The translations under genes and the position numbers were made by a program. A stretch of 64,000 nt of DNA from the NCBI RefSeq assembly GCF_023015695.1, contig NZ_JALKAS010000002.1:124001-188000 (forward strand), given 5' to 3'. Below the pieces are notes generated by a model. It saw only the letters and a program-made list of their open reading frames with translations, was not told the DNA's origin and searched no databases. The stretch comes from Jannaschia sp. S6380 (GTDB taxonomy: Bacteria > Pseudomonadota > Alphaproteobacteria > Rhodobacterales > Rhodobacteraceae). Every line of letters starts with the position of its first letter. Within the stretch, counting starts at the first letter, position 1. Shown in pieces: positions 15,395 through 25,064 of this stretch.

Positions 15395-16938
15395 AACCCG
15401 TGCGCGAGAACGCCACCGCCATGGTCGCGCGCCTGCCCAAGGGCGGGCGGGGCGCCGAGATCGGCACCCACGAGGGCCGTTGGACCCGCGCGCTGGTCGA
15501 CATCGCGCAGCCTGCCGCCCTGACGCTGATCGATCCCTGGGCCGAGGATCCCGAGCAGGACGCGCGGCCCCATGCCTATGTCGCCCCCCAGGTGGAACGC
15601 GACGCGCAGCACGACGCGGTCCGGGCGGCCTTTCCCCAGGCCATGGTCCTGCGGGCCCCTTCGACGGAGGCGCTGACCGTGATGCCGGACGCATCGCTGG
15701 ACTGGATCTTCCTCGACGGCAACAAGCAGTACGACTTCGTCCTGGCCGACCTGGAACAGGCCGCCCGCATCGTCCGCCCCGGCGGCTCGATCGCCGGCTG
15801 CGGATGGCATTGGGGCGCGGAACTGGGCCGCCCGGTGCGGGCCGCCTTGGGCGACGTGGCCGCCCGGCTGGGCGGGGCCGAGGTGGAACGGCTGGGACAG
15901 TTCTGGCGCATCGTTCGGCCCTGGACCGGAACTTTGGCGCCCCGCCCGGCCGAGGAGCGGTTCCTGATCGTCTCGACCATGAAGAACGAGGCGCCCTACA
16001 TCCTCGAATGGGTCGCACATCATCAGGCCATCGGCTTCACCGATTTCCTCGTCTTCACCAACGATTGCGACGATACGACCGATCCATTGCTGGATCGGCT
16101 GGAGGCGCGGGGCGTGCTGACGCATCAGGTCAACACCGTCCTGCGGCGTGGCCCGCACAAGTCGGCGCTGAAATGGGCCAAGGACCATGTCCTGCGCCAC
16201 AAGGCGACCTGGATCCTGATCGCCGATGTCGACGAGTTCATCAATGTCCGCGCAGGTGACGGCACCGTCCCGGGCCTGATGCGCGACCTGGGCCCCGAGA
16301 CCGACGTGGTGAGCTTTCCCTGGAAGGTCTTCGGCAATGGCGGCGTCGAGGCCTTCGCCGACGCGCCGCTGACGGCCCAGTTCACCGCCTGCGAGCCGCT
16401 GCCCCGCCGGGGCGGGCGCCGGTTCCGCGACGTCAAGACGATGTTCCGCCGGCCCGAGGCGATGTACCATTTCGGCCTGCACCGCCCCCGCATCCGCGAG
16501 GAATGGCGCGACCGGATCGTCTGGAAGACGCCTGCGGGCGACGACATCAGCGCGCGCATGAACGCGGGCCAGGCCTGGATGATGCCCTGGGGTGCCAGCC
16601 AGGACGCGGCCTACATGCACCACTATCCGCTGCGCTCGCTCGAGGCGTATATCCTCAAGAAGAACCGCGGGCGGGCCAACCATGTCGGCGAGGATCTGGG
16701 GCGCGACTACTGGGACAAGTGGAACATGTCGGGCGGCCGCGACGCCACGCTGGTGCAGGGTGCGCCGGGCTTCGCTGACGCACTGGCCGGACTGCGCGCC
16801 GACCGCGCCACGCGGCAGCTGCACAAGCAGGGCGTCGCCTGGCACCGGGCGCAATTCGCGGACCTGATGCGGGAGCCGCGCTATCGCGCACTCTGGGACG
16901 AACTCAAGACGGGCACGGCGGCGGATCAATCCGCCTGA
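15391..16938 (+). CDS. Fusion of a methyltransferase-like domain and a GT2-type glycosyltransferase
   Basis: A 515-residue two-domain protein. Residues about 1-175 form a class I methyltransferase fold ('GRGAEIGTHEGRWTRAL', 'LTLIDPWAED', 'LDWIFLDGNKQYDFVLADLE'). From about residue 190 a glycosyltransferase of the Glyco_tranf_2_4 type begins ('FLIVSTMKNEAPYILEWVAH') with the metal motif 'LIADVDEFINV' near residue 277. The N-terminal domain resembles the separate methyltransferase in the next gene, but the loop reads Gly-Cys-Gly-Trp where the partner has Gly-Asp-Asp-Tyr, and Lys replaces His after Asp-Gly-Asn. The domain may therefore be non-catalytic. The GTG start overlaps the GSCFA stop; an ATG at 15421 is the alternative. 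Confidence 0.82.
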   Translation: MKPVRENATAMVARLPKGGRGAEIGTHEGRWTRALVDIAQPAALTLIDPWAEDPEQDARPHAYVAPQVERDAQHDAVRAAFPQAMVLRAPSTEALTVMPDASLDWIFLDGNKQYDFVLADLEQAARIVRPGGSIAGCGWHWGAELGRPVRAALGDVAARLGGAEVERLGQFWRIVRPWTGTLAPRPAEERFLIVSTMKNEAPYILEWVAHHQAIGFTDFLVFTNDCDDTTDPLLDRLEARGVLTHQVNTVLRRGPHKSALKWAKDHVLRHKATWILIADVDEFINVRAGDGTVPGLMRDLGPETDVVSFPWKVFGNGGVEAFADAPLTAQFTACEPLPRRGGRRFRDVKTMFRRPEAMYHFGLHRPRIREEWRDRIVWKTPAGDDISARMNAGQAWMMPWGASQDAAYMHHYPLRSLEAYILKKNRGRANHVGEDLGRDYWDKWNMSGGRDATLVQGAPGFADALAGLRADRATRQLHKQGVAWHRAQFADLMREPRYRALWDELKTGTAADQSA

Positions 16939-16948
16939 AGGGAAGATC

Positions 16949-17500
16949 ATGGCAGGAAAACGCGACGAGACGAGACGCCGGATGCTGGAGACGTTGCCCA
17001 GGGGCGGCGTGGGCGCCGAGGTCGGGGTCTGGGAAGGCCGGTTCAGCGAAACCATCCTGGAGGTCTGCGCGCCTGCGCGCCTGCACCTGATCGACCCCTG
17101 GGAATACGACCCCCGGTTCAACAACACCGGCTTCGGGCGCAAGAAGAACGCCGAGCGGATGCCGCAGATGCACGAGATGGTCGCCGCGAAATTCGCCGGC
17201 GACGACCGCGTCGTCCTGCACCGCGCCACCTCGCAGGAGGCACTGCTGGAGATGGAGGACCACAGCCTCGACTGGGTCTATATCGACGGCAATCACAACG
17301 AACCCTTCGTGGGGATGGATCTGGCGCTGGCCTGCAAGAAGGTCCGCCCGGGCGGCGTCATCGCGGGTGACGACTATCACTGGAACGACGGCGAGGGCAC
17401 GCCCGTCCGCGACGCCGTTGCGCGCATCATGGAAAAGCTGGGCGATGCCGCCACTCTGGAGACGATGGGCCAGCAATACATCATCCGCCTGGCCGGCTGA
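16949..17500 (+). CDS. Class I SAM-dependent methyltransferase (Methyltransf_24-like)
   Basis: A 183-residue single-domain methyltransferase. Motif I is '[18 protein letters not shown]', followed by '[10 protein letters not shown]', then '[14 protein letters not shown]' and '[18 protein letters not shown]'. The Asp-Gly-Asn-His and Gly-Asp-Asp-Tyr motifs occur in cephalosporin-hydroxylase-like and related O-methyltransferases and probably hold a metal ion. It follows the fusion gene by 10 bases and is its close paralogue over the whole domain, so one arose from the other by duplication. It likely methylates the glycan or linker made by this cluster. Confidence 0.85.
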   Translation: MAGKRDETRRRMLETLPRGGVGAEVGVWEGRFSETILEVCAPARLHLIDPWEYDPRFNNTGFGRKKNAERMPQMHEMVAAKFAGDDRVVLHRATSQEALLEMEDHSLDWVYIDGNHNEPFVGMDLALACKKVRPGGVIAGDDYHWNDGEGTPVRDAVARIMEKLGDAATLETMGQQYIIRLAG

Positions 17501-17510
17501 CCTCCCGCTT

Positions 17511-17552
17511 CCTCTGGCGGGAAATACCTCGGGGTCCGGGGCAGGGCCCCGG
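17511..17552. repeat. Double-hairpin intergenic element between convergent genes
   Basis: Two inverted repeats stand side by side: CCCGC/GCGGG around 17513-17522, and CCGGGGC/GCCCCGG at 17536-17552. Neither is followed by a T run on the plus strand. It may act as a weak bidirectional terminator or be a copy of a short dispersed element; only one copy is obvious in this window. Confidence 0.35.
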
Positions 17553-17557
17553 CGCCC

Positions 17558-18958
17558 TCAGCACTCGGGCAGGTTGACGGCCAGCCCGCCCTGCGACGTC
17601 TCCTTGTACTTCTCGGACATGTCGCGCCCGGTCTGGCGCATGGCCTCGATGCAATTGTCGAGCGGCATGAAATGCGTCCCGTCGCCGCGCAGCGACAGCG
17701 ACGCGGCCGACACCGCCTTGATCGCGCCCAGGCCGTTGCGCTCGATGCACGGCACCTGCACCAGACCGGCGGCCGGATCGCAGGTCATGCCCAGGTGATG
17801 CTCCAAGGCGATCTCGGCGGCGTTCTCGACCTGTTCGGGCGTGCCGCCCAGTGCGGCGCAGAACCCCGCCGCCGCCATGGCCGAGGCCGACCCCACCTCG
17901 CCCTGGCAACCGACCTCGGCCCCCGAGATCGAGGCGTTGTGCTTGATGAGGCCGCCGATCGCCGCCGCCGTCAGCAGGAACGTCCGGATGCCCTCGGGCG
18001 AGGCGCCGACACAATGGTCGCGGTAGTAACGGATCACGCTGGGCACGACGCCCGCTGCACCGTTGGTGGGCGAGGTGACGACCGCGCCGCCGGCGGCGTT
18101 CTCCTCGTTTACGGCCATGGCATAGACCGACAGCCAGTCGTTCACGACATGCGGCTGCGCCAGGTTCAGGCCCGCCTCGGCGCGCAGCTGTTCGTGGATG
18201 GCCCGCGCGCGGCGCCGCACCGACAGCCCGCCCGGCAGGATGCCGTCCTGCGCCAGCCCGCGGTCGATGCAACCGTCCATGGCGCGCCAGATCGCGTCGA
18301 TCCGGGCGCCCAGCTCGCCCTCGGGCGTCAGCACGGCCTCGTTCTGCCATTTCATCCGGGCGATGCTTTGCCCCGTGGCCTGCGCCATCGCCAGCATCTC
18401 GGCGGCGGATCCGAACGGATGGGGAAAGCCCGCCTCGGCCTTGGCGGCATGCAGGTCGGGCGGATCAGAAAGCTCTCGTTCGGTCACGACGAACCCGCCG
18501 CCGACAGAATAATACGTCTCCTGCATATGCAGGTGCCCCGCCGCGTCGAAGGCGCGCAGCACCAGCCCGTTGGCATGGCCGGGCAGGGGCGGGCCCCAGT
18601 CGAAGGCCAGATCCGCCTCGGGGTCGAAACGCAGGTCCGGCAGACCCTCGGGGGCCAGGGTCCCGGTCTCGCTCAGCCGGGCCAGGTCGGCCTCGGCGCG
18701 ATCCATGTCGACGCGGGCGGGGGAATGGCCCAGCAGCCCCAGCATCACTGCCCGGTCGGTCGCGTGGCCCTTGCCCGTCCAGGCCAGCGACCCGTGCAGC
18801 GTGGCGGTCAGATGCGCCGCGGCGCCCGATCCGGGCTCGGGCTCGGCGCCGCCGCGCAAGGCGTCGAGGAACCGTTCGGCCGCCACCATCGGCCCCATCG
18901 TGTGTGAGGAGGACGGCCCGATGCCCGGTTTGAAGATGTCGAAGATGCTCAGGAACAT
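17558..18958 (-). CDS. sdaA: L-serine ammonia-lyase, iron-sulfur type
   Basis: A 466-residue single-chain L-serine deaminase that converts L-serine to pyruvate and ammonia with a 4Fe-4S cluster. The beta domain is N-terminal, with the substrate loop '[16 protein letters not shown]' (residues about 9-24). The alpha domain carries '[16 protein letters not shown]', '[16 protein letters not shown]' and '[17 protein letters not shown]', giving the cluster cysteines. The C-terminus is at the usual length. Gene order with the acyltransferase upstream on the same strand (7-base gap) suggests co-transcription but no shared pathway. Confidence 0.95.
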   Translation of the reverse strand: MFLSIFDIFKPGIGPSSSHTMGPMVAAERFLDALRGGAEPEPGSGAAAHLTATLHGSLAWTGKGHATDRAVMLGLLGHSPARVDMDRAEADLARLSETGTLAPEGLPDLRFDPEADLAFDWGPPLPGHANGLVLRAFDAAGHLHMQETYYSVGGGFVVTERELSDPPDLHAAKAEAGFPHPFGSAAEMLAMAQATGQSIARMKWQNEAVLTPEGELGARIDAIWRAMDGCIDRGLAQDGILPGGLSVRRRARAIHEQLRAEAGLNLAQPHVVNDWLSVYAMAVNEENAAGGAVVTSPTNGAAGVVPSVIRYYRDHCVGASPEGIRTFLLTAAAIGGLIKHNASISGAEVGCQGEVGSASAMAAAGFCAALGGTPEQVENAAEIALEHHLGMTCDPAAGLVQVPCIERNGLGAIKAVSAASLSLRGDGTHFMPLDNCIEAMRQTGRDMSEKYKETSQGGLAVNLPEC

Positions 18959-18964
18959 CGGATC

Positions 18965-19852
18965 CTATCCTTGATCGGCACGCGCACGGGCCTTTCGCCC
19001 ACCCTTGGCCTTCCAGCGCAGGTGCAGCCAGTGCCATTGCGACGGATGGCGCGTCACCCACGACGACAGGCGGTCGTTGAAGTCGCGCATCATCGTCTCG
19101 GCGTCGGAATGGGGGATCGCCGCCTCGAACACGATCCGTATGCGGCCGTCCACTTCGGGCGCGAAGGCAGGCACCAGCGGCAGGTCGTAGCGCAGCGCCA
19201 GTTCGGCGGCGGCCAGCGACGTACGCGCCGGATGGCCCAGGAACGGGATCAGCGGCGCGCCCTTGACGAACTGGTCGGGCAGCAGGGCCACGAACCCGCC
19301 CGCCCGCAGGTGGCGCAGCAGGTCGCGGTTGCCGGCCCGGCCCTTGGCGATGATCGGCTGGCCGCCCTGTTCGATCCCCTCGCGGAAGATGGGTTCGTAA
19401 TAGGGGTTGTTGTTGGGGCGATAGATCGCGCCGGTCTCCATCCCCTCGCGCCGAAGGACGTGGCGGATCGCCTCCCACTGGCCGAAATGGCCCGAGACGA
19501 CGATCGCGCCCCGACCCTCGGCATGCGCCGCGCGCAGCGTGTCGAGGCCGGGCCCCCCGGCGGGCAGGTCTGCGACCTCGCGGGCGAAATCGGCGTTGTA
19601 CCAGATGCCGGTCAGCGTGCGGCCGATGTTGCGGGTGGCGTCGCGCAGGATGCGCCGCCGCGTGTCCTCGGCCATGTCCGGCCAGACCAGGCGCAGGTTG
19701 GCCCGTGCCCGACGGCGCAGGGGCGTCAGACGCACGGCCCATTCGGTCACCCATGCCATGACCCGCCGCCGCCACCGCAGCGGCAGCACCGAGATGCAGG
19801 CCAGCAGCAGGCGCAGGCCGGCGGCCTGAAGACGGTAGGACAGGTCTCTCAT
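18965..19852 (-). CDS. LpxL-like lysophospholipid / lipid A acyltransferase
   Basis: A 295-residue inner-membrane acyltransferase of the LpxL/HtrB family. The N-terminus has a hydrophobic anchor ('LRLLLACISVLPLRW'). The catalytic H-x4-E motif is in 'IVVSGHFGQWEAI' (about residue 118), followed by 'AIYRPNNNPYYE' and 'GFVALLPDQFVKGAPL'. Such enzymes add a secondary acyl chain to lipid A or acylate lysophospholipids. The C-terminal tail is strongly basic. The gene is transcribed in line with sdaA. Confidence 0.87.
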   Translation of the reverse strand: MRDLSYRLQAAGLRLLLACISVLPLRWRRRVMAWVTEWAVRLTPLRRRARANLRLVWPDMAEDTRRRILRDATRNIGRTLTGIWYNADFAREVADLPAGGPGLDTLRAAHAEGRGAIVVSGHFGQWEAIRHVLRREGMETGAIYRPNNNPYYEPIFREGIEQGGQPIIAKGRAGNRDLLRHLRAGGFVALLPDQFVKGAPLIPFLGHPARTSLAAAELALRYDLPLVPAFAPEVDGRIRIVFEAAIPHSDAETMMRDFNDRLSSWVTRHPSQWHWLHLRWKAKGGRKARARADQG

Positions 19853-19981
19853 GCCCCAAGGGGGTGACGCATGGCGCGCGACCTTTCAAGCGCGGAGCTT
19901 CGCCAACGCGCGCACGGGGGGACTCCCGCATCGCGGGCCGATCCGATATGGCGCGCGGAAAGTCCGAGGAGGTCCGTGCCC

Positions 19982-20584
19982 GTGTTCCGTTTCATCCTGC
20001 CGCTTCTGATCGCGCTTGCCGCCTGTGCCCCCGCGCCCACCGACCCAGATCCGGCCGTGCGCGAGGCCCTGCCGCTCCATCCCGGCGAGACGCCGGCGGT
20101 GCGCGCTTTGGTCAACAAGTGGGCCGATCACTACGACGTGCCGCGCAGTCTCGTGCACCGCGTCATCCAGCGCGAGAGCGACTATCGCGCCGCCGCACGC
20201 AACGGGCCGTATTACGGCATGATGCAGATCCTGCCGGCCACGGCGCGGAACATGAACTTCGCGGGCACACCGCGGCAGCTGTTGGATGCGGATACGGCGC
20301 TGAAATACTCGATCCGCTACCTGCGCGGGGCCTGGATGGTGTCGGATGGCGACGAGTACGAGGCGATGATGTGGTATGCCAAGGGGTTCTACTTCGAGGC
20401 CAAGCGCCGGGGCCTGCTGCAGGAGACGGGTCTGCGCGGCACGCTCTGGCGCGACTACGACGCGGGGCGGCGTCCGCTGCCGTCGATCGACGATACCGGC
20501 CGCCTGGTCGCCGAGCCGCCCGTGCCCGACTGCGCGCCCGCCAGCGGCTTTGCGGGGCTTCTGGGCGCCGAGACCTGCGCCTGA
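19982..20584 (+). CDS. Lytic transglycosylase-like lipoprotein (SLT domain)
   Basis: A 200-residue protein with a lipoprotein signal (lipobox Leu-Ala-Ala-Cys) and an SLT domain. Catalytic Glu is in 'HRVIQRESDYRAAARNG', followed by 'YYGMMQILPATARNM' and 'YSIRYLRGAWMV'. It would cleave peptidoglycan between MurNAc and GlcNAc from the inner face of the outer membrane. A strong GAGGAGG at 19966-19972 precedes two GTG codons; 19982 gives the better spacing and 19976 is possible. A longer frame from 19871 has no such site and would bury the signal peptide. Confidence 0.85.
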   Translation: MFRFILPLLIALAACAPAPTDPDPAVREALPLHPGETPAVRALVNKWADHYDVPRSLVHRVIQRESDYRAAARNGPYYGMMQILPATARNMNFAGTPRQLLDADTALKYSIRYLRGAWMVSDGDEYEAMMWYAKGFYFEAKRRGLLQETGLRGTLWRDYDAGRRPLPSIDDTGRLVAEPPVPDCAPASGFAGLLGAETCA

Positions 20585-20661
20585 CGCGAACGGCGCGGGT
20601 TGACCTGCGCCCGTCGCTCCATGCCCATGGCGGGGCCGATGGTCGAAAGGGGAGAGGTGAC

Positions 20662-21327
20662 ATGAAACGGTCCGATATCAATCGTATCCTGTCGGAGGCC
20701 GACGCCTTCATCCGCGCGCATGGCCATATCCTGCCGCCTTTCGCCTATTGGACGCCCGACCGCATGCGCGCGCCCGACGCGACGGGTCTGCGGGACCGGG
20801 GCCTGGGCTGGGACATCACCGACTACGGCCAAGGCCGGTGGGCGGAGATGGGGCTGTTTCTTTTCACCACCCGCAACGGCAGCGTCGCGGATCTGGGGGC
20901 GGGGCGCGGGATGCTCTATGCCGAGAAGATCATGATCTCGCGCGAGGGGCAGCTCTCGCCCATGCACCGCCACAACGTGAAGGCGGAGGACATCATCAAC
21001 CGCGGCGGCGGCACGCTGGTGCTGGAGCTGTTCGCCCCGGACGCGGATGGCGGCATCGACCGGCGCGCGGACGTCACCGTGCCCTGCGACGGGCTGGACC
21101 GCACCCTGCCGGCGGGTGGGCATCTGCGCCTGGCCCCGGGCGAGAGCGTCACGCTGATGCCGGGCATCTGGCACGCGTTCTGGGCCGAAGGGGGCGACTG
21201 TCTGATCGGCGAAGTCTCGACCGTCAACGACGACCGCACCGACAACGTCTTCGCCGAACCGATCGGCCGTTTCGCCGAGGTCGAGGAGGACGAGCCACCG
21301 CGCCATCTTCTGGTGTCGGATTACTAA
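20662..21327 (+). CDS. D-lyxose isomerase-like cupin sugar isomerase
   Basis: A 221-residue cupin protein resembling D-lyxose/D-mannose ketol-isomerases. The metal site shows as 'LSPMHRHNVKAEDIINRG' (two His and a Glu) and a later His in 'LMPGIWHAFWAEGGD'. These enzymes interconvert lyxose and xylulose or mannose and fructose using a divalent metal. The ATG has GGGGAGAGG upstream. The 3' end overlaps the convergent AdoMet decarboxylase stop by four bases. The physiological substrate cannot be told. Confidence 0.85.
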   Translation: MKRSDINRILSEADAFIRAHGHILPPFAYWTPDRMRAPDATGLRDRGLGWDITDYGQGRWAEMGLFLFTTRNGSVADLGAGRGMLYAEKIMISREGQLSPMHRHNVKAEDIINRGGGTLVLELFAPDADGGIDRRADVTVPCDGLDRTLPAGGHLRLAPGESVTLMPGIWHAFWAEGGDCLIGEVSTVNDDRTDNVFAEPIGRFAEVEEDEPPRHLLVSDY

Positions 21328-21701
21328 GCCGCGCCCGCGGAGACGGCCGCGCCGCGGCGCAGGCAGGTCACCGTCTCGCGGCCGGGGCGGAAATGTGCCC
21401 GCAGCACCGGCAGCGCCGCCATCGGGTCGCAGGCGCCGCACATGAAGATGTCCAGCACGGCCAACCCATGCTCGGGCCAAGTGTGGATCGAGATGTGGGA
21501 TTCGGCCAGCAGCGCCACGCCGGTGTAGCCCGCCCGGTGGCCGAAATCGCGCAGCGCGACATCCAGCACGGTCGCGCCCGCCGCTTCCGCCGCGCGGCGC
21601 AACACCGGCACGCAGGATGCGGCATCGCACAAATGCGCGGCCTCGTGGAAATCGACCAGGACATGCCGCCCCAGGCCGGGTCTGTCGCAATGCGGATCCA
21701 T
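21324..21701 (-). CDS. speH: S-adenosylmethionine decarboxylase proenzyme, prokaryotic class
   Basis: A 125-residue pyruvoyl enzyme that makes decarboxylated AdoMet for spermidine synthesis. The self-cleavage site is Glu-Ser in 'ALLAESHISIHTWPE', where the Ser becomes the pyruvoyl group. The second block is 'GLAVLDIFMCGACDP' with the catalytic Cys. The ATG at 21701 is chosen because GAGGGG precedes it; a TTG at 21758 would add 19 residues not typical of the family. No speE is adjacent. Confidence 0.88.
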   Translation of the reverse strand: MDPHCDRPGLGRHVLVDFHEAAHLCDAASCVPVLRRAAEAAGATVLDVALRDFGHRAGYTGVALLAESHISIHTWPEHGLAVLDIFMCGACDPMAALPVLRAHFRPGRETVTCLRRGAAVSAGAA

Positions 21702-21800
21702 CGCCCCCTCATGCGCGAAAATCCCCGCCACGCTAGGCTGCGACGGGCGCGCGTTCAACGTGGGGGACGACGTTCGGTGATCCGGACCTGGGCGGAGATA

Positions 21801-21876
21801 TGGTGAGCCGACAGGGGCTCGAACCCTGGACCTACTGATTAAAAGTCAGTTGCTCTACCAACTGAGCTATCGGCTC
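21801..21876 (-). tRNA. tRNA-Lys (anticodon TTT)
   Basis: A 76-base tRNA read from the minus strand, with acceptor stem GAGCCGA pairing with TCGGCTC and an encoded CCA at 21803-21801. The D arm is TAGCTCAGTTGGTAGAGC, the anticodon loop ACTTTTAA with TTT, and the T arm GGTTCGAGCCC. It reads AAA and AAG lysine codons. Confidence 0.96.
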
Positions 21877-21961
21877 ACTCCGGGCGGCTCCTACCGAGGC
21901 GCCCTGCCGTCGTCAAGCCGGGGGTCTTTCAAAAGTTCCCCGCCGCGCGTATCTGGCCGCC

Positions 21962-22774
21962 ATGACCGATTTCGGCACAGACGGCCTGCCGTTCATGAAG
22001 ATGCACGGGCTGGGCAACGACTTCGTCGTGGTGGACGAGCGGGCGACCGGCCCGCGCGTCGACGCCGGGCTCGCGCGGGCCGTGGGCGACCGGCATCGCG
22101 GCGTGGGGTTCGACCAGCTCGCCGTGATCCGCGACGCCGGCGATGCCGATCTGGCGCTTGCCTTCTGGAACGCCGACGGCAGCACCTCCGATGCCTGCGG
22201 CAACGCCACGCGCTGCATTGCCGCCTGGGAGATGGCCCGGCTGGGCGCCGATCGCCTGACGCTACGCACGGAACGCGGGGTGCTTGTGGCCGAAGCGCGC
22301 GAAGACGGGACGACCGCGGTGAACATGGGGCCGCCGGTTCTCGACTGGCGCGCGATCCCCCTGGCACGCGAGGTTTGCACCCTGCACCTGCCCATCGATG
22401 GCGATCCGGTCGCGACCGGCATGGGCAACCCCCATTGCAGCTTTTTCGTCGCCGATGCCGAGGCCGTCGACCTGCCCAGCTTCGGTCCGATGCACGAGCA
22501 TTACGCGCTGTTTCCCGAACGCACCAACGTGCAGGTCGCGCATGTCGTTGCGCCCGACCACCTGCGGATGCGGGTGTGGGAACGGGGCGTCGGCATCACC
22601 CAAGCCAGCGGGACGTCCTCCTGCGCCGTGGCCGTGGCCGCCGCGCGGCGGGGGATCACCGGGCGCCGGGTGCGCATCGACCTCGACGGCGGAACGCTGC
22701 ATGTCGACTGGCGTGACGACGGGGTGTGGATGGCCGGTCCGACGGCGCATGTCTTCGACGGGGTGCTACGATGA
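21962..22774 (+). CDS. dapF: Diaminopimelate epimerase
   Basis: A 270-residue enzyme converting LL- to meso-diaminopimelate for lysine and peptidoglycan synthesis. The start is '[16 protein letters not shown]'. The two active-site cysteines are in '[10 protein letters not shown]' (about residue 79) and '[13 protein letters not shown]' (about 218). Both halves of the pseudo-symmetric fold are complete. The stop overlaps the ATG of mtaB (ATGA), so the two are translationally coupled. Confidence 0.96.
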   Translation: MTDFGTDGLPFMKMHGLGNDFVVVDERATGPRVDAGLARAVGDRHRGVGFDQLAVIRDAGDADLALAFWNADGSTSDACGNATRCIAAWEMARLGADRLTLRTERGVLVAEAREDGTTAVNMGPPVLDWRAIPLAREVCTLHLPIDGDPVATGMGNPHCSFFVADAEAVDLPSFGPMHEHYALFPERTNVQVAHVVAPDHLRMRVWERGVGITQASGTSSCAVAVAAARRGITGRRVRIDLDGGTLHVDWRDDGVWMAGPTAHVFDGVLR

Positions 22775-24036
22775 ATGCGCCGCGCCTGACGGGGCCGATC
22801 CTGTCCAATCACGGCTGCCGGCTGAACGCCTACGAGGCGGAGGCGATGCGCGAACTGGCCGGACAGGCGGGGCTCGACGACGCGATCATCGTCAACACCT
22901 GCGTGGTGACGGCCGAAGCCGTGCGCAAGGCCCGCCAGGACATCCGCCGCTTGCGTCGCGAGAACCCCGGGGCGCGCCTGATCGTCACCGGCTGCGCCGC
23001 GCAGACCGATCCCGACGCCTTCGCCGCGATGGCCGAGGTCGATACCGTCCTCGGCAATGCCGAGAAGATGCGGCCCGCCACCTGGGCCGGTCTCGCCACC
23101 GGCGACAGCGAACCGGTGCAGGTCGACGACATCATGTCCGTCACCGAGACCGCCGGGCACCTGATCGACGGCTTCGGCACCCGCAGCCGCGCCTATGTCC
23201 AGGTCCAGAACGGCTGCGACCACCGCTGCACCTTCTGCATCATCCCTTACGGGCGCGGCAATTCACGCTCTGTCCCCGCCGGCGTCGTGGTGGAACAGAT
23301 CGCGCGGCTGGTGGATCGCGGGTTCGCCGAGGTGGTACTGACCGGCGTGGACCTGACCTCTTGGGGCGCCGACCTTCCGGGGCGGCCACGTCTGGGCGAC
23401 CTCGTGCGGCGCATCCTGAAGCTGACGACGGTGCCGCGCCTGCGCATCTCCTCCATCGACTCGATCGAGGCGGACGAGGCGCTGATGCGCGCCATCGCCG
23501 AGGAGGAGCGGCTGATGCCGCATCTGCACCTGTCGCTGCAGCACGGCGCGGACCTGATCCTGAAGCGGATGAAGCGCCGGCATCTGCGCGCCGACGCCAT
23601 CCGCTTCTGCCGGGAAGCACGACGCCTGCGGCCGGACATGACCTTCGGCGCGGACATCATCGCCGGCTTCCCGACCGAGACGGAGGCGCATTTCGCCGAG
23701 TCCCTGCGACTGGTGGAAGAATGCGACCTGACCTGGCTGCACGTCTTTCCCTATTCCGCGCGCCAAGGCACGCCGGCTGCCAAGATGCCCGCCGTCGATG
23801 GCAAGTTGATCCGCGAACGCGCCGCGCGATTGCGGGCGGCGGGCGATGCCGCCGCTGCGCGGCATCTGGCGTTGCAGGTGGGTCAGGACCACGAAGTCCT
23901 GATGGAAAGCCCGCGCATGGGCCGGACGGCGCAATTCGCCGAAGTTAACCTCGATCGGGACGAGGCCGAGGGCACGATCGTCCCGGCGCGGATCACTTCA
24001 GTCGAAGGAACGCACCTTCGGGCCGTGGCCGCCTGA
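22771..24036 (+). CDS. mtaB: tRNA t6A37 methylthiotransferase MtaB
   Basis: A 421-residue radical-SAM methylthiotransferase that turns t6A37 into ms2t6A37 in tRNAs for ANN codons. The N-terminal UPF0004 domain supplies three cysteines ('[15 protein letters not shown]', '[13 protein letters not shown]', '[13 protein letters not shown]'). The radical SAM motif is '[15 protein letters not shown]' (about residue 149). 'GVDLTSWG' and '[10 protein letters not shown]' also fit MtaB over MiaB. A TRAM-like end follows. It is coupled to dapF, and its 3' end overlaps the convergent transporter gene by 44 bases. Confidence 0.92.
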   Translation: MNAPRLTGPILSNHGCRLNAYEAEAMRELAGQAGLDDAIIVNTCVVTAEAVRKARQDIRRLRRENPGARLIVTGCAAQTDPDAFAAMAEVDTVLGNAEKMRPATWAGLATGDSEPVQVDDIMSVTETAGHLIDGFGTRSRAYVQVQNGCDHRCTFCIIPYGRGNSRSVPAGVVVEQIARLVDRGFAEVVLTGVDLTSWGADLPGRPRLGDLVRRILKLTTVPRLRISSIDSIEADEALMRAIAEEERLMPHLHLSLQHGADLILKRMKRRHLRADAIRFCREARRLRPDMTFGADIIAGFPTETEAHFAESLRLVEECDLTWLHVFPYSARQGTPAAKMPAVDGKLIRERAARLRAAGDAAAARHLALQVGQDHEVLMESPRMGRTAQFAEVNLDRDEAEGTIVPARITSVEGTHLRAVAA

Positions 24037-24910
24037 TCGTCGCCAGCCCGCCCGCCGCGATCAGCAGGATGCCCAGCCACCCCCAGGGCCCCGGCAGATG
24101 CGCGAAGAGGGCGAAGTCGAGCGCCACCGCGAACACCAGCCCGGCATAGTCGAACGGCGCCAGCACACCGACGGGCGCGCGGGCCGACGCCTCGGTCGCG
24201 GTGATATGCGTGGCCGCGCCCAGAAGGCCGGCCCCGCCTAGCCAGGCCCAGAGCACGGGGGTCATCGGCGTCCACCCCGTCATCAGCGTGGCCAGCGCAC
24301 CGATCACCGTGGCCACCACCGCGAAGGACAGCGCGATGGAGATCGTCGTCTCGGTCGCCGTCATCGCGCGGATATGGACGCGGACCCAGGCCATGATCCC
24401 GGCCGAGGCGATCCCGGCGATCATGCCCGACAGTTCCGACCAGCCCCAGTCGGGTCGCGCGATCGAGGTATAGAGCATCGCCAGCATCCCGACGAAGCCC
24501 AGGGCGACCGAGATCACCGCGCGCACCGACAGCCGCTCGCCCAGCAGGATCACCGCGAGCGGCACGCTGAGGACCGGGGCGAGATAGCTGAGCGTCTGCG
24601 CATGGGCCACGGGAAGCTGTCCCAACGCATAGAAGTTCAGCATCATCGTCAGCCCACCTGCGAGACCGCGCATCAGATGCTTGGCGGGCGCCCGCGGCAG
24701 CCAGGCTGCGACCGGCGCCGTCATCGCCGCCCAGAGGATGAGCCAGGGGAGCGAGAGCCCCGCCCGCATCAGCACGATCTGCCCGGTCGAGGCATGGGCG
24801 GCCGCGCCATGGACGCAGATGCCCAGGCTGGTGGCGAAGAACGCCCCGCACAGACGCAGCGCGATGGCCGAACGCAGGCGATCGGCGGGCAGGGCGGGGG
24901 CGTGGACCAT
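23993..24910 (-). CDS. EamA/DMT-family transporter
   Basis: A 305-residue protein with ten hydrophobic helices in two EamA repeats. Landmarks are 'LPVAHAQTLSYLAPVLSV' with 'VILLGERLSVRAVISVALG' at the end of repeat one, and 'APFDYAGLVFAVALDF' in repeat two. It would export metabolites across the inner membrane; substrate unknown. The start at 24910 puts a short basic stretch before helix one. The 3' end overlaps mtaB on the opposite strand. Confidence 0.87.
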   Translation of the reverse strand: MVHAPALPADRLRSAIALRLCGAFFATSLGICVHGAAAHASTGQIVLMRAGLSLPWLILWAAMTAPVAAWLPRAPAKHLMRGLAGGLTMMLNFYALGQLPVAHAQTLSYLAPVLSVPLAVILLGERLSVRAVISVALGFVGMLAMLYTSIARPDWGWSELSGMIAGIASAGIMAWVRVHIRAMTATETTISIALSFAVVATVIGALATLMTGWTPMTPVLWAWLGGAGLLGAATHITATEASARAPVGVLAPFDYAGLVFAVALDFALFAHLPGPWGWLGILLIAAGGLATIRRPRPEGAFLRLK

Positions 24911-25064
24911 GGCGGCGAACCTGCGCCTGCGGGGGACCCGCTGCAAGCGTGCAGGGCGTCGCATTCCCGGAAACCCGCCCATGCGCCCGGTTTCGGGGGC
25001 GATTGCGTTCCGGGGCCGGACCTCTAGGCTCGTCGTGACCGACACGCCCGATCCCGGAGATCCC

